From: CAWEFA01 sp963851385
GTDB taxonomy: Bacteria > Bacteroidota > Bacteroidia > Bacteroidales > DTGW01
Assembly: GCA_963851385.1 (NCBI GenBank)
Contig: CAWKPE010000001.1
Coordinates: 43,677-107,676 of the forward strand
Reading direction: 5' to 3'
DNA length: 64,000 nt
Shown here: positions 16,801-25,682 of the stretch, one piece after another
Position numbering within the stretch: the stretch's first letter is position 1
How the letters are laid out: every line of letters starts with the position of its first letter
Translations under genes and position numbers: made by a program
The notes under the pieces: model-generated
Told to the model about the DNA's origin: nothing
What the model saw: the letters and a program-made list of their open reading frames with translations, nothing else
The model's database searches: none

Positions 16801-19536
16801 TTGAATAAAAAATCAATAATAGGAATCGGTTTTATTGGCGTATTAATAGTTTTGCTCGTTATCCTGACGCTTAGGAAACCGTCAGGGCAATACCAACAAA
16901 CTATTAAAGCCATTCCAACAGATGCGGCAATAGTAATAAAAGCCAATGGTCTTTTAGGATTATTCTCTTCTTTGTCTACAAATAATTATTGGCAAACTTT
17001 ACCTGCAAATTCATTTAAAAAAGATATTGAAGAATTGAAAATTTCTACTGATAGCCTATGCTTTAAGAATTCAAATATTGATAAAATTTTAAACGATTCC
17101 ACAATATTTATATCTTTTCACCAAAATGAAAACAAATCCTTGGGAATACTTTTTTATATTCCTTTTGGAACAAATGTTAATGTTGATATTATTAGTGCCA
17201 AATTATATTTATTCTTCAAAAAAACGGGTTATGATTTTGTAAAATACAACCCTTCTGTTACAAATCGCGTTTTTAATCATTTCCAAAATCAAAAGTTACT
17301 TTATTATTTTTTTGAAAAAGGAATTATGGTTTTGGGTAATAAAGTTAAGAACCTTTCAGAGGCTTACCAGCAAATAAGAAGCAAAAAATCACTTTTAACA
17401 GATACCTGTTTTGCAAAAGTTTACTCAACAACTGGTAAGAAGGTGGCAGGAAATATTTTTATAAATATGCAAAAAATCACTTCAATTTTTGCTTCTTCAA
17501 TTCAACCTTCCAATTATGACGATTTTAATACAGCGTTAGATGCCAAAGGATGGGCAGCTTTAGATATTAACATTGGCAGAAGTTTTATTTCACTTCACGG
17601 ATTCTCAACTTTAAACTCAACAGTACCCATATGGCTCAAAGTTGTCAAAAATGAACAACCCGTTGAAAACCGGTTATGCAAAGTTTTGCCAGAATCAACC
17701 TCATTTTACAGTTCCTTCACTATTAGTGACCCCTATAGCTATAAACTAGCTTTTAATTCAAGCTCCCGCACTGACTTAAAGTTGGGAGAAAAGCTAAAAA
17801 AATTAAGACAGGTATTTGGTAGTAATATTGATGAACAACTCTTTAACATCATGTCTGAATCAGTCGCTATGATCGTATGTCATAAAAAAGGAAGTGATGA
17901 TAAAGTTTATTGTATTGTTAAGACGAGGGGCAATATTGAAGCTCTTGATTATATTCGTCTGCTTGGAAAGAACAAATCAGGTGTTTTAAATCACGGAAAT
18001 TTAAAGAATAAAAAAAACACAGACACCATATTCGAAAATATTACATTCCAAAAACTTTCCTGTAATAATTTACCAGTAGTATTATTTGGTGAAGCATTTA
18101 ATACTAGAAATTATTCTTATGCCTGTAATTTCAAAGAATATGTTTTATTTGGTGAATCAGAAGAAAGTTTAAGTGATTATCTTTCTGAAATAATTGAGAA
18201 TAAAAATATTACAAGTGATACCATTTATCAAAATGTTATATCCGATTTATTGGCGTCAAAAACTAATATTACTCTTTATTTTAGTATTCCTTCGGTCTGG
18301 AATTACTTAAGCCCTTGTTTTAATTCAGACTCCAGGGAGAAGGCTGGCCAGTATATGTTTAATATTAAATCTAATTCTGTTTTGGGTATCCAGGTTTCTG
18401 CAAATGGCCAATTTCTATATAATAACATTTTCTTATACAGCGAAGCAAAAGAAAATAATGGTCCTGAGCTGGCATGGACAGCAGATTTAGATTCATCAGT
18501 TGAATTAGCTATTACTTTACCCGGTTCTTCTTCCAATAATAATCAATATTTTATTCAGGATAAAAAAAACAACATTTATCTTATCTCTTCAACTGGTAAA
18601 ATTTTGTGGAAGCAGCCACTGGCTGAGAAAATAATTGGTATGGTATATTTAATAGACTATTATAAAAATAATAAACAACAAATTCTTTTTAATACAGCCG
18701 AAAAACTCTATTTGATTGATAAAAAAGGTAAAAAAATAAAAGGTTTCCCGGTTAAATTTAAGTCACTTGCAACTAATGGAATTGCAGTTACCGATTTTGA
18801 TGGAAATAAAAATTACCGTTATTATCTGGCGTTTAAAAATAATACTTTTATTGCACTGGCTAAGGATGGCAAAAAAGTAGAAGGTTGGAAATTCGATAGG
18901 ACTTTAGGAAATGTAAAAAAACCTGCACAATTCTTTACCTTTCAGAAAAAAGATTATATACTAATAAGTGACTCATCACATGTATATCTATTGAACCGTA
19001 AAGGAGAACAACGTTTAAAAATAAATAAACCAATAAATCAATCTATCAATAATCAATTTTTTATTGATGAGAAGACCAATTATTTCAGACTGATCACAAC
19101 TGACACAATCGGCCGATTGGTTTCTATTTATCCTGACGGTCATGTAGAGTTTAATAATTTAGGTAAATTTTCTGGAAATCATTATTTTGACTATGAAGAT
19201 TTAAATTACAATGGTAAAAAAGATTACCTCTTTTTTGATGGAATTACCTTAAGCGTATTTAACCCGGAAAACAAAAATATTCTTACCACGCACCTTACTG
19301 ACTCTATTTTTCAGAGACCAGTTATAGTAAAATCGAAAAATGACAATTTAGCTCTTTTTATAAGCTTAAAGGCTGCTGATAAAGTCATTATGCTTGATAA
19401 AGAAGGAAAAATGGCAAAAGGTTTTCCTATTAATGGTAATTTTCCAATGAATGTTATATCTTTAGCTGATGATAACTATTCGTTTGCGGTATTTACAGGA
19501 ATTGCGAATAAATTATATTGCTATTATGTGAAATGA
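16801..19536 (+). CDS. Large envelope protein with N-terminal anchor and beta-propeller-like C-terminus
   Basis: The frame opens with TTG at 16801 and immediately encodes a membrane anchor (residues about 5-25). Residues about 30-560 form a region with no motif that I recognise, loosely like the DUF3352-type proteins of Bacteroidota. The last about 330 residues contain repeated strands such as YFIQDKKNNIYLISSTGKILW, LFNTAEKLYLIDKKGKKIKGFP and DYILISDSSHVYLLNRKG, which look like PQQ/WD-type propeller blades. The protein is likely membrane-anchored with a periplasmic propeller. The stop overlaps the first potential start of the next gene, so the two may be cotranscribed. No function can be assigned. 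Confidence 0.65.
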   Translation: MNKKSIIGIGFIGVLIVLLVILTLRKPSGQYQQTIKAIPTDAAIVIKANGLLGLFSSLSTNNYWQTLPANSFKKDIEELKISTDSLCFKNSNIDKILNDSTIFISFHQNENKSLGILFYIPFGTNVNVDIISAKLYLFFKKTGYDFVKYNPSVTNRVFNHFQNQKLLYYFFEKGIMVLGNKVKNLSEAYQQIRSKKSLLTDTCFAKVYSTTGKKVAGNIFINMQKITSIFASSIQPSNYDDFNTALDAKGWAALDINIGRSFISLHGFSTLNSTVPIWLKVVKNEQPVENRLCKVLPESTSFYSSFTISDPYSYKLAFNSSSRTDLKLGEKLKKLRQVFGSNIDEQLFNIMSESVAMIVCHKKGSDDKVYCIVKTRGNIEALDYIRLLGKNKSGVLNHGNLKNKKNTDTIFENITFQKLSCNNLPVVLFGEAFNTRNYSYACNFKEYVLFGESEESLSDYLSEIIENKNITSDTIYQNVISDLLASKTNITLYFSIPSVWNYLSPCFNSDSREKAGQYMFNIKSNSVLGIQVSANGQFLYNNIFLYSEAKENNGPELAWTADLDSSVELAITLPGSSSNNNQYFIQDKKNNIYLISSTGKILWKQPLAEKIIGMVYLIDYYKNNKQQILFNTAEKLYLIDKKGKKIKGFPVKFKSLATNGIAVTDFDGNKNYRYYLAFKNNTFIALAKDGKKVEGWKFDRTLGNVKKPAQFFTFQKKDYILISDSSHVYLLNRKGEQRLKINKPINQSINNQFFIDEKTNYFRLITTDTIGRLVSIYPDGHVEFNNLGKFSGNHYFDYEDLNYNGKKDYLFFDGITLSVFNPENKNILTTHLTDSIFQRPVIVKSKNDNLALFISLKAADKVIMLDKEGKMAKGFPINGNFPMNVISLADDNYSFAVFTGIANKLYCYYVK

Positions 19537-19568
19537 GACTAAAGATTTATTTTAAATTCTTTATAACA

Positions 19569-21233
19569 ATGAAACTAAATTTATTCCTATCAAAGATAAA
19601 AAAGTATCTTCAACTGATAATATTTTTAATTATTGGTGGAATAAGCTTTTACTCATGCTTCGATGATAATTATGACTTGAAAAAAATATCAGGTCAATAT
19701 GAGATAAATCCCAGGTTTGCTATTACTATTGGTACATCGGTTTTTACAATTGACAGCATCTTAAACAAGCTTGATACTACAAATTACGTTCACCAAACAG
19801 ACAGCGGTTTATTATATATAGTTTATGATAAAGATTTACAATTTTATAAAGCAGAAGATCAATTTCCGTTTACAAACAGTTTTCAAACCAACCAACCATT
19901 TTCAATACCCGATACTTCTTTGGTATTTCCACCAAGTGGCAAAATTACTCTGACACAAACTTTTTACGATACTATTTATTTTAAAAGCGACCAGATAATA
20001 GATAGTGTCCATATCAAACATTTAACTTTTACCATACAATGTAATTCCAACAATCCTAATCCCGGTCAACTTAAATTTACATTCCCCAGTATTAAAAATA
20101 ATACTATTGCATTTGCAGATTCAATTCCATTGACTTCCGGAGTTAATAATCAAACGGTAAATGAAGATGCAGCAGGTTATATGTTAACATTTACTTCACC
20201 TCACAGTGGTTATTCAGTTCTTCCTATCAGATTCGATTATAGTCTTACAGGAACTTCAGGTAATTCTATCGGAAGTGGTCTGCCATCTATTCATGTAGAT
20301 GTAACCGATTTAAGTTATTATGCTATGTACGGTTATGCCGGTTATACAAACTTACTAGGTAATACGGGCGTTACAGATTCTATCTATTTATCGATACTTG
20401 ATCAGGATATTCTCAAAAATTATAATATTCAATGGGCCGATCCAAGACTAAAGTTATTTGTTACAAACAGCTATGTAATTATGCCTATCAGGTTTTATGC
20501 CTCGAACATGTCAACAAATTCTCAAGCAATAACCATAAATTCTTCAGTCAATCCTGTTGATCTGCCTTATCCAAATAATATGGGAAGCATAGTGAATGAT
20601 TCTGTTGTGTATTCCAAATCTAATACAAATTTGTTTGATGCAATTCAGCAGAAGCCGGGATATATCAAATTCCATTTCGATGCCTGGTCAAATCCGGATA
20701 AAAATACCGGGATTGAAAATATTGTTGTCGATACCAGTTCTCTTAAAATTAAAGCTGAATTTTATCTTCCAATCTGGTTCAGGTCCGGTGGATTTGGCAC
20801 AACCGATACTATGAATTTCGACATTGAAAAAACTGCAGGGAAAGATTTAGATTCTATAGAATATATGCTTTTCAGGGTTGTATCGGAAAATGGAATGCCT
20901 GTTGATATGAGTCTTCAGGTATATTTTACAGATTCGCTTTGTACAACTATTTATGGAACATTATACAATACAAAGAAAGATACTATTTTGAAAGCAGGAA
21001 TATTGGGACCAGATGACAGAGTTATAAGTCCAACCAGAGAAATATTAACCACGACGTTTAATCCGGATCAATTGAAAGCATTAAAGCAAACAAAGAAACT
21101 TCTGATAAAAGTATTCTTGAATACTGCTGAATGGAATAATACCAATGGCAGGTATGTAAAATTCTTTTCGGATTATAACTTTAAATTATCTTTTGCCGTT
21201 AAGTTTCAGGCCAAATTCGGAGGATATTTTTGA
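19569..21233 (+). CDS. DUF4270-like cell-surface lipoprotein
   Basis: ATG at 19569 gives a lipoprotein signal ending in SFYSC (Cys30). The mature 520 residues are beta-rich with many Ser/Thr/Asn residues. FDDNYDLKKISGQYEINP is followed by strands rich in DSI and PDTS. The composition and size resemble outer-surface lipoproteins of Bacteroidota (DUF4270 or similar), but I cannot name the family with confidence. It is in a rightward unit with the propeller protein before it and the DUF5723-like barrel after it; the latter's first possible start overlaps this stop. Confidence 0.55.
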   Translation: MKLNLFLSKIKKYLQLIIFLIIGGISFYSCFDDNYDLKKISGQYEINPRFAITIGTSVFTIDSILNKLDTTNYVHQTDSGLLYIVYDKDLQFYKAEDQFPFTNSFQTNQPFSIPDTSLVFPPSGKITLTQTFYDTIYFKSDQIIDSVHIKHLTFTIQCNSNNPNPGQLKFTFPSIKNNTIAFADSIPLTSGVNNQTVNEDAAGYMLTFTSPHSGYSVLPIRFDYSLTGTSGNSIGSGLPSIHVDVTDLSYYAMYGYAGYTNLLGNTGVTDSIYLSILDQDILKNYNIQWADPRLKLFVTNSYVIMPIRFYASNMSTNSQAITINSSVNPVDLPYPNNMGSIVNDSVVYSKSNTNLFDAIQQKPGYIKFHFDAWSNPDKNTGIENIVVDTSSLKIKAEFYLPIWFRSGGFGTTDTMNFDIEKTAGKDLDSIEYMLFRVVSENGMPVDMSLQVYFTDSLCTTIYGTLYNTKKDTILKAGILGPDDRVISPTREILTTTFNPDQLKALKQTKKLLIKVFLNTAEWNNTNGRYVKFFSDYNFKLSFAVKFQAKFGGYF

Positions 21234-21250
21234 TTCAAATTTTTGAACTT

Positions 21251-22681
21251 ATGATACGACGAATCATAGTCTATTCAATTTTCTGCATATTTTGTGCAAA
21301 TTTATTAGCACAGGAATGCAATACTCTTTATTTCATGGACAGGGTTCCTCAATCAAATCAGTTGAATCCGGCATTTCAGCCCAAATGCGATTTTTTCCTT
21401 GAATTACCAAGTATACAATACAATTTTCGCAATAGTTTCAGCTTAAATGATATTTTGACAATTCATGGAGATTCTTTGATTACGCCATTAAATCCGAATT
21501 TTAATGTAACTCAATTTCTTCAAAATTTAAAAAGCAAAAACAGCTTATATAATAATTTTCAGGTAGATTTATTTTCTTTGGGTTTCCGCGTTAAAGACAT
21601 GTATTTTATATTAGGCTTATCTGCAAAATCAGATATGGATATTTCATTTCCACGGGATTTAGCCAGGTTATTGCTCACTCAACAATTCGATTCAACTTCT
21701 GTTTATGATTTTAAAAATTTTGGTGCTAATGCAACAACATATGGTGAGTTATCTTTGGGAGTATCAAAAAACTATAATGATGAAATAACTTTTGGAGTTC
21801 GCGCCAAATTACTTTCCGGAATCTTCAATATGACAACCAAAAACAATAAGTTCGACATTTATTCTACAGTTGAAAATGATAGTCTTTATAGGTTTAATAT
21901 TCAGTCCGACTTAAATATTTTAGCTTCATCTGCTTATTTTAAAGTTGATTCTGATTCATCAGGAAGATTAAGAATTACTCCTAAAGATAAACCTTATAAT
22001 TATTACAAGCCATTCAGAAGCATGGGAGTTGGCTTGGATTTTGGCGTATCTTATACAGGGATAGAAAAATTTGTACTTTCGGCAAGTTTATTGGATTTTG
22101 GTTTTATTAAATGGAAAAATGACGAGTACGATTTTAAATTGAAAGGTGATACTTCATTTGCAGGTGTAAATATTAACATTTTGGGTAATGAATCCAATAT
22201 TTCTCAAAAATTTATTGACTCATTAAAGAATGTATTTAAATTTACCAAAACAAGTACTACTTATACTACCTGGTTACCAACAAAACTCTATCTGGGATCT
22301 GAGTTCATACCTGTTCCTTTTTTTAGTTTGGGGTTTCTTTCTTTATCGGAATATTACCGGCAACAATTTTATCAGCAATTTATGTTGTCGGCAAATTTGC
22401 GCCTCTGCAGGATGTTTATGTTATCTACAAGTTATTCAGTATTTGACAATGGTTTTTCAAACATTGGAGTTGGCTTGTCATTCAGGCTTTCCCCTCCGGT
22501 TGTATATTTCATACCTCTTAATATGTACTTTATTTTTGATAATATTCCTATTCGATTTTCAAATAAAAATCTACCAGTCCCTTACAAATTGAACACGTTT
22601 AATTTCCGCTTTGGAATGAATATTGTTTTTGGATGCGGACAACAAAGAAAATTGAGAGACAAACCTTTAATTGTGGAATAA
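21251..22681 (+). CDS. DUF5723 family outer-membrane beta-barrel protein
   Basis: A signal peptide (about residues 1-22, ending LLAQ) is followed by LYFMDRVPQSNQLNPAFQP, the usual start of DUF5723/PorV-like barrels. Alternating hydrophobic strands run to the C-terminus with repeated glycine and aromatic girdles (VGLDFGVSYTG, YLGSEFIPVPFFSLGFLS, FRFGMNIVFG). These barrels belong to the wider FadL/PorV group and are found in bacteria with type IX secretion. ATG at 21251 is preferred over TTG at 21230 because the signal peptide begins there. Its function is unknown beyond an outer-membrane location. Confidence 0.75.
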   Translation: MIRRIIVYSIFCIFCANLLAQECNTLYFMDRVPQSNQLNPAFQPKCDFFLELPSIQYNFRNSFSLNDILTIHGDSLITPLNPNFNVTQFLQNLKSKNSLYNNFQVDLFSLGFRVKDMYFILGLSAKSDMDISFPRDLARLLLTQQFDSTSVYDFKNFGANATTYGELSLGVSKNYNDEITFGVRAKLLSGIFNMTTKNNKFDIYSTVENDSLYRFNIQSDLNILASSAYFKVDSDSSGRLRITPKDKPYNYYKPFRSMGVGLDFGVSYTGIEKFVLSASLLDFGFIKWKNDEYDFKLKGDTSFAGVNINILGNESNISQKFIDSLKNVFKFTKTSTTYTTWLPTKLYLGSEFIPVPFFSLGFLSLSEYYRQQFYQQFMLSANLRLCRMFMLSTSYSVFDNGFSNIGVGLSFRLSPPVVYFIPLNMYFIFDNIPIRFSNKNLPVPYKLNTFNFRFGMNIVFGCGQQRKLRDKPLIVE

Positions 22682-22745
22682 AATTATTCTTGATTCTTGT
22701 TTCTTTATAAATAATTAACTTTGAGATTATTTTTATCATGCAAGG

Positions 22746-22970
22746 ATGAAATTATTTTTAACCTTTCTGCTTTTATTTTTTATAGCTTATTATTTTCTTA
22801 AAGCCTTAATCAGGTTGATTAATGTTTTTCTTAGTAATGGAAATCAGGGTAGTAATAATAAATGGCCTCACAATAAAAAAGGAAATATAACTATTGAAAA
22901 TCCCGAAAAACTTAAAAAACGTTTTGATAGAAATAATGGTGAATATATAGATTATGAAGAGATAAAATAA
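22746..22970 (+). CDS. DUF4834 family small membrane protein
   Basis: This 74-residue protein has one N-terminal helix (about residues 3-28) and ends with an acidic tail reading GEYIDYEEIK, which is the mark of the DUF4834 family of Bacteroidota. The function is not known. It closes the rightward unit that began at 16.8 kb or earlier and is followed by a strong hairpin terminator 23 bases after the stop. Confidence 0.8.
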   Translation: MKLFLTFLLLFFIAYYFLKALIRLINVFLSNGNQGSNNKWPHNKKGNITIENPEKLKKRFDRNNGEYIDYEEIK

Positions 22971-22992
22971 GATACAGGAAATTACAATTAAT

Positions 22993-23037
22993 AAAAAAAT
23001 GTGCAGGCAATTAAGCTTGCACATTTTTATTTTTTTT
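22993..23037. terminator. Bidirectional hairpin terminator
   Basis: Arms at 22995-23008 and 23015-23028 pair over 14 positions with one mismatch. T-runs follow on the plus strand and A-runs precede it, so it can end both the rightward DUF4834 transcript and the leftward kamA transcript, which converge here. Confidence 0.88.
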
Positions 23038-23044
23038 AAACCTG

Positions 23045-24320
23045 TCACTTAATTATATCAGGATACCTATATACATTGCCCTCGTAATTGCGGATAAGTA
23101 CATCGCCTTTATCCCGCCCGACAAAATATTCAGGTAGTAAAGGAATTTTTCCACCTCCGCCAGGTGCATCAATTACATAATGAGGTACAGCATAACCGCT
23201 GGTAAATCCTCTCAAACCGGAAATTATTTCTAAACCTTTACTCACAGGAGTACGAAAATGAGTAGAACCCAAAATAGGATCGCATTGATATATATAATAA
23301 GGTCTAACTCTGATTTTAAGTAACCCCTGCATTAACTTTTTCATTGTTTCAACATTATCGTTGATGTCTTTTAAAAGTACTGTCTGGCTGCCTAACGGAA
23401 TACCTGCATCAGCTAACCTGTTGCACGCTTCAGTAACTTCACTAGTCAATTCATCAGGGTGTGTAAAATGAATGCTCATGAAAAACGGGTAGTATTTTTT
23501 CAAAATACTCATGAGCGTACGCGTAATACGTTGTGGTAAAACAACCGGTACCTTAGTTCCCATTCGAATGATTTCCAGATGCGGAATCTGTCTTAAATTC
23601 GATAACAGATATTCAATATGAGAATCAGGCATTGTTAGTGGATCTCCACCTGAAATAAGAACATCGCGAATTTCAGTATGATTGCGAATATATTCAATTG
23701 CGGGCGCCCAAGCCTTAATCCCAATATGACATTTGTCTTTTGCTACCATATGCGAACGCGTACAATAACGACAATAAGTAGAGCAAAAACCCGTCACGAG
23801 AAATAATACCCTGTCGGGATAACGATGTACAATATTTGAGACAGGGCTGTCATGTTCCTTCAAGTAAAGGATCGCTGGCCTCACCTTCCGAAGCTATCAT
23901 TTCATAAAATGTAGGTACAACGGATTTTCTGATAGCCTGCGAACGTATCCTGCCTGCAATAAGACTTGCATAGTAAGGAGTAATCCTTAATGGTAATTTG
24001 TCATTCTTCTTTTCAGATGGTTTGACTTCTTCGTCGGTGAGATGAATGAGCTTTTCAAGCTGCGAAGTAGTGGTTATACTGTTGCGAATTTGCCATTGCC
24101 AACTGCACCAGTCTGTAGGATTGCTTCCTGGAAAATGCTGTGAATAAAATTCAAGCGAGTGTTTGCTAAATCCAATTTTATCACTTGATTTCCTTAAGCC
24201 TGTTCGTTCTTCAATGAAACTTTCTGTATAATTATTAATTTGTTGCTGACTCGGAGGCTCTGCATCTTCAATTACAACCTCTAAGTTTTTTTGTGATTCG
24301 ACCAAATTGGTGTTTTTCAT
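23045..24320 (-). CDS. kamA: Lysine 2,3-aminomutase (KamA), split by one frameshift
   Basis: KamA is a radical-SAM, PLP enzyme that converts L-lysine to beta-lysine. The first segment (24320 to about 23860) carries the N-terminal helices with WQWQIRNSI and LRITPYYASLI; the second carries VHRYPDRVLFLVTGFCSTYCRYC, the CxxxCxxC cluster, SGGDPLTM, HFTHPDE, YYIYQCDP and VIDAPGGGGK. The reading frame breaks near 23855-23861, where one extra base turns the expected SDPLLEEHDSPVS into a stop. All key motifs are present on both sides. The two Asp residues (QCD and VIDAPGG) that contact lysine in known KAM are kept, which favours lysine over glutamate as substrate. The ATG at 24320 is chosen. Confidence 0.88.
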
Positions 24321-24661
24321 TTTTAAAGTTAATAATAGGTTCAACGCTACTTATAGCCGACAAAATACTTATATGACTTTATTATGTACCATATGTATTC
24401 TGAAAGACCTGCAATAATATAAAGTTTTTATAATATATTGGTGAGGACAATAATTTTTTTTATCCCCACCTGTAAATCAAGTAAATCTGTAATTCCGAAT
24501 TATAAGCAAATAAATTGTTAATAACTTTTACCGAAACATACAGGTTTTTCTGCGTTTTTAACGAAGAGTAAAGAAATATGTTTAGAAAAAATCAAGAAAT
24601 TTTAGGGAGAGATAGAAATTTATGAATTTAATCCTGATTCTTCCGATAGCTTTGGAGGGCT
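24321..24661. other. Intergenic region with a possible hairpin
   Basis: No gene is seen. An imperfect stem of eight positions (24440-24447 with 24463-24470, one G-U pair) surrounds an AT-rich loop; it has no T-tract directly after it. It may be a weak terminator or leader structure of kamA. The rest is AT-rich and should contain the kamA promoter. Confidence 0.3.
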
Positions 24662-25399
24662 TTATGAAAGTGCTTTTAGTGCCTTACATACAAAATTATT
24701 AAAATAGATTATAGGAAATCTCCTAAGCTCAAGTACCTTTATAATAGTGGAAACAATTTCATCAACAGACAAGGTCATACAATTAAAAGTAATATCAGGA
24801 GAAGTATAATCAGTGTTCTTCCCTTCAAAATAATCGCGGAATTCTTTTCTTTTTTTATCAATATCAATTGCTGTTGAACGAGCTTTCTCTAAAGTAAGAT
24901 TATATCTCTCGCTTATTATAGCTGCACGCCACTCAAGTGGCGCTACAAGGCTAATATGAAGTGAATTTTGTAAATCACGAGTAATTGCAATGCCTCCTCT
25001 ACCGACTATAATCGCATGACCTTGAATGGCAATTTCACGAATTACTTTTCCAATAGTGTTTCTTATTTTGCGATCGCTTTGATAGTATTGTGAAAAAGAA
25101 CTGAAGAAATCTTCAAGCATGCCTTTTTTTTCGTAGTCAAAAACGTATTTGATTTTTGAAGGATCCAATTGCAGTTGTCTGGCTGATTCATCGAGGATTT
25201 CCTTGCTATACCATTTCCATTGACATTTAACTCCAGCTTTGTCTTTATATTCCGACAGAACTTCTGATAATCTTTGTGCAATTGTTTTAGCCGGGCATCC
25301 ATATTCTCGCGTAATGGTAATTACAGGACCAGGGCCTGATTTTTTCAATTGGGATTCTTCATATCTTTTTTTCAGATAATTTAATAAATCACCCTGCAT
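24662..25399 (-). CDS. Cytidylate kinase-like family protein
   Basis: The protein matches the cytidylate-kinase-2 type family (P-loop NTPase without a classic full Walker A). It begins with a helical lead, then PVITITREYGCPAKTIAQRLSEVL, where the usual P-loop position is filled by REYGCPAKT. VGRGGIAITRDLQNSLHISLVAPLEWRAAII and ARSTAIDIDKKRKEFRDYF match the later kinase segments. The family is annotated as cytidylate kinase-like but its substrate has not been shown; the true Cmk would be elsewhere. It is a single leftward gene upstream of kamA, about 340 bases apart. Confidence 0.82.
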   Translation of the reverse strand: MQGDLLNYLKKRYEESQLKKSGPGPVITITREYGCPAKTIAQRLSEVLSEYKDKAGVKCQWKWYSKEILDESARQLQLDPSKIKYVFDYEKKGMLEDFFSSFSQYYQSDRKIRNTIGKVIREIAIQGHAIIVGRGGIAITRDLQNSLHISLVAPLEWRAAIISERYNLTLEKARSTAIDIDKKRKEFRDYFEGKNTDYTSPDITFNCMTLSVDEIVSTIIKVLELRRFPIIYFNNFVCKALKALS

Positions 25400-25496
25400 A
25401 GCAGTTAATTTATTTTAATTCACATCAAATACTAAAGTTAGCACATATTACAACAGAAATCAATAAAAAAAGATAAAAAGTTAAATTGTTTTCTAA

Positions 25497-25647
25497 GAAG
25501 CTGTTTTGGATTTTTGATTTAAGGCATTTCTTTTATTCTTCTTGGTAAAATCTTTGTGATTTTGTGTATTGGTGGCTATATTTTTTTATATTTTTTTGCC
25601 ACAAAGATACTAAAACACTAAGAAACACAAATTCCAAAACAGCCTCT
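25497..25647. repeat. Imperfect inverted repeat in intergenic DNA
   Basis: Eleven-base perfect outer arms lie at 25500-25510 and 25633-25643; the arms extend inward with mismatches to a GTGGC / GCCAC pair at 25572-25576 and 25598-25602, around an AT-rich loop of about 21 bases. On one strand the right half contains CACAAAG and ACACTAAG blocks. The structure is about 150 bases, lies between two genes and has no coding character, like a miniature mobile or REP-type element. Confidence 0.6.
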
Positions 25648-25682
25648 AATAGTATTATTGAGAAAAATCTACGTTTTTTATT

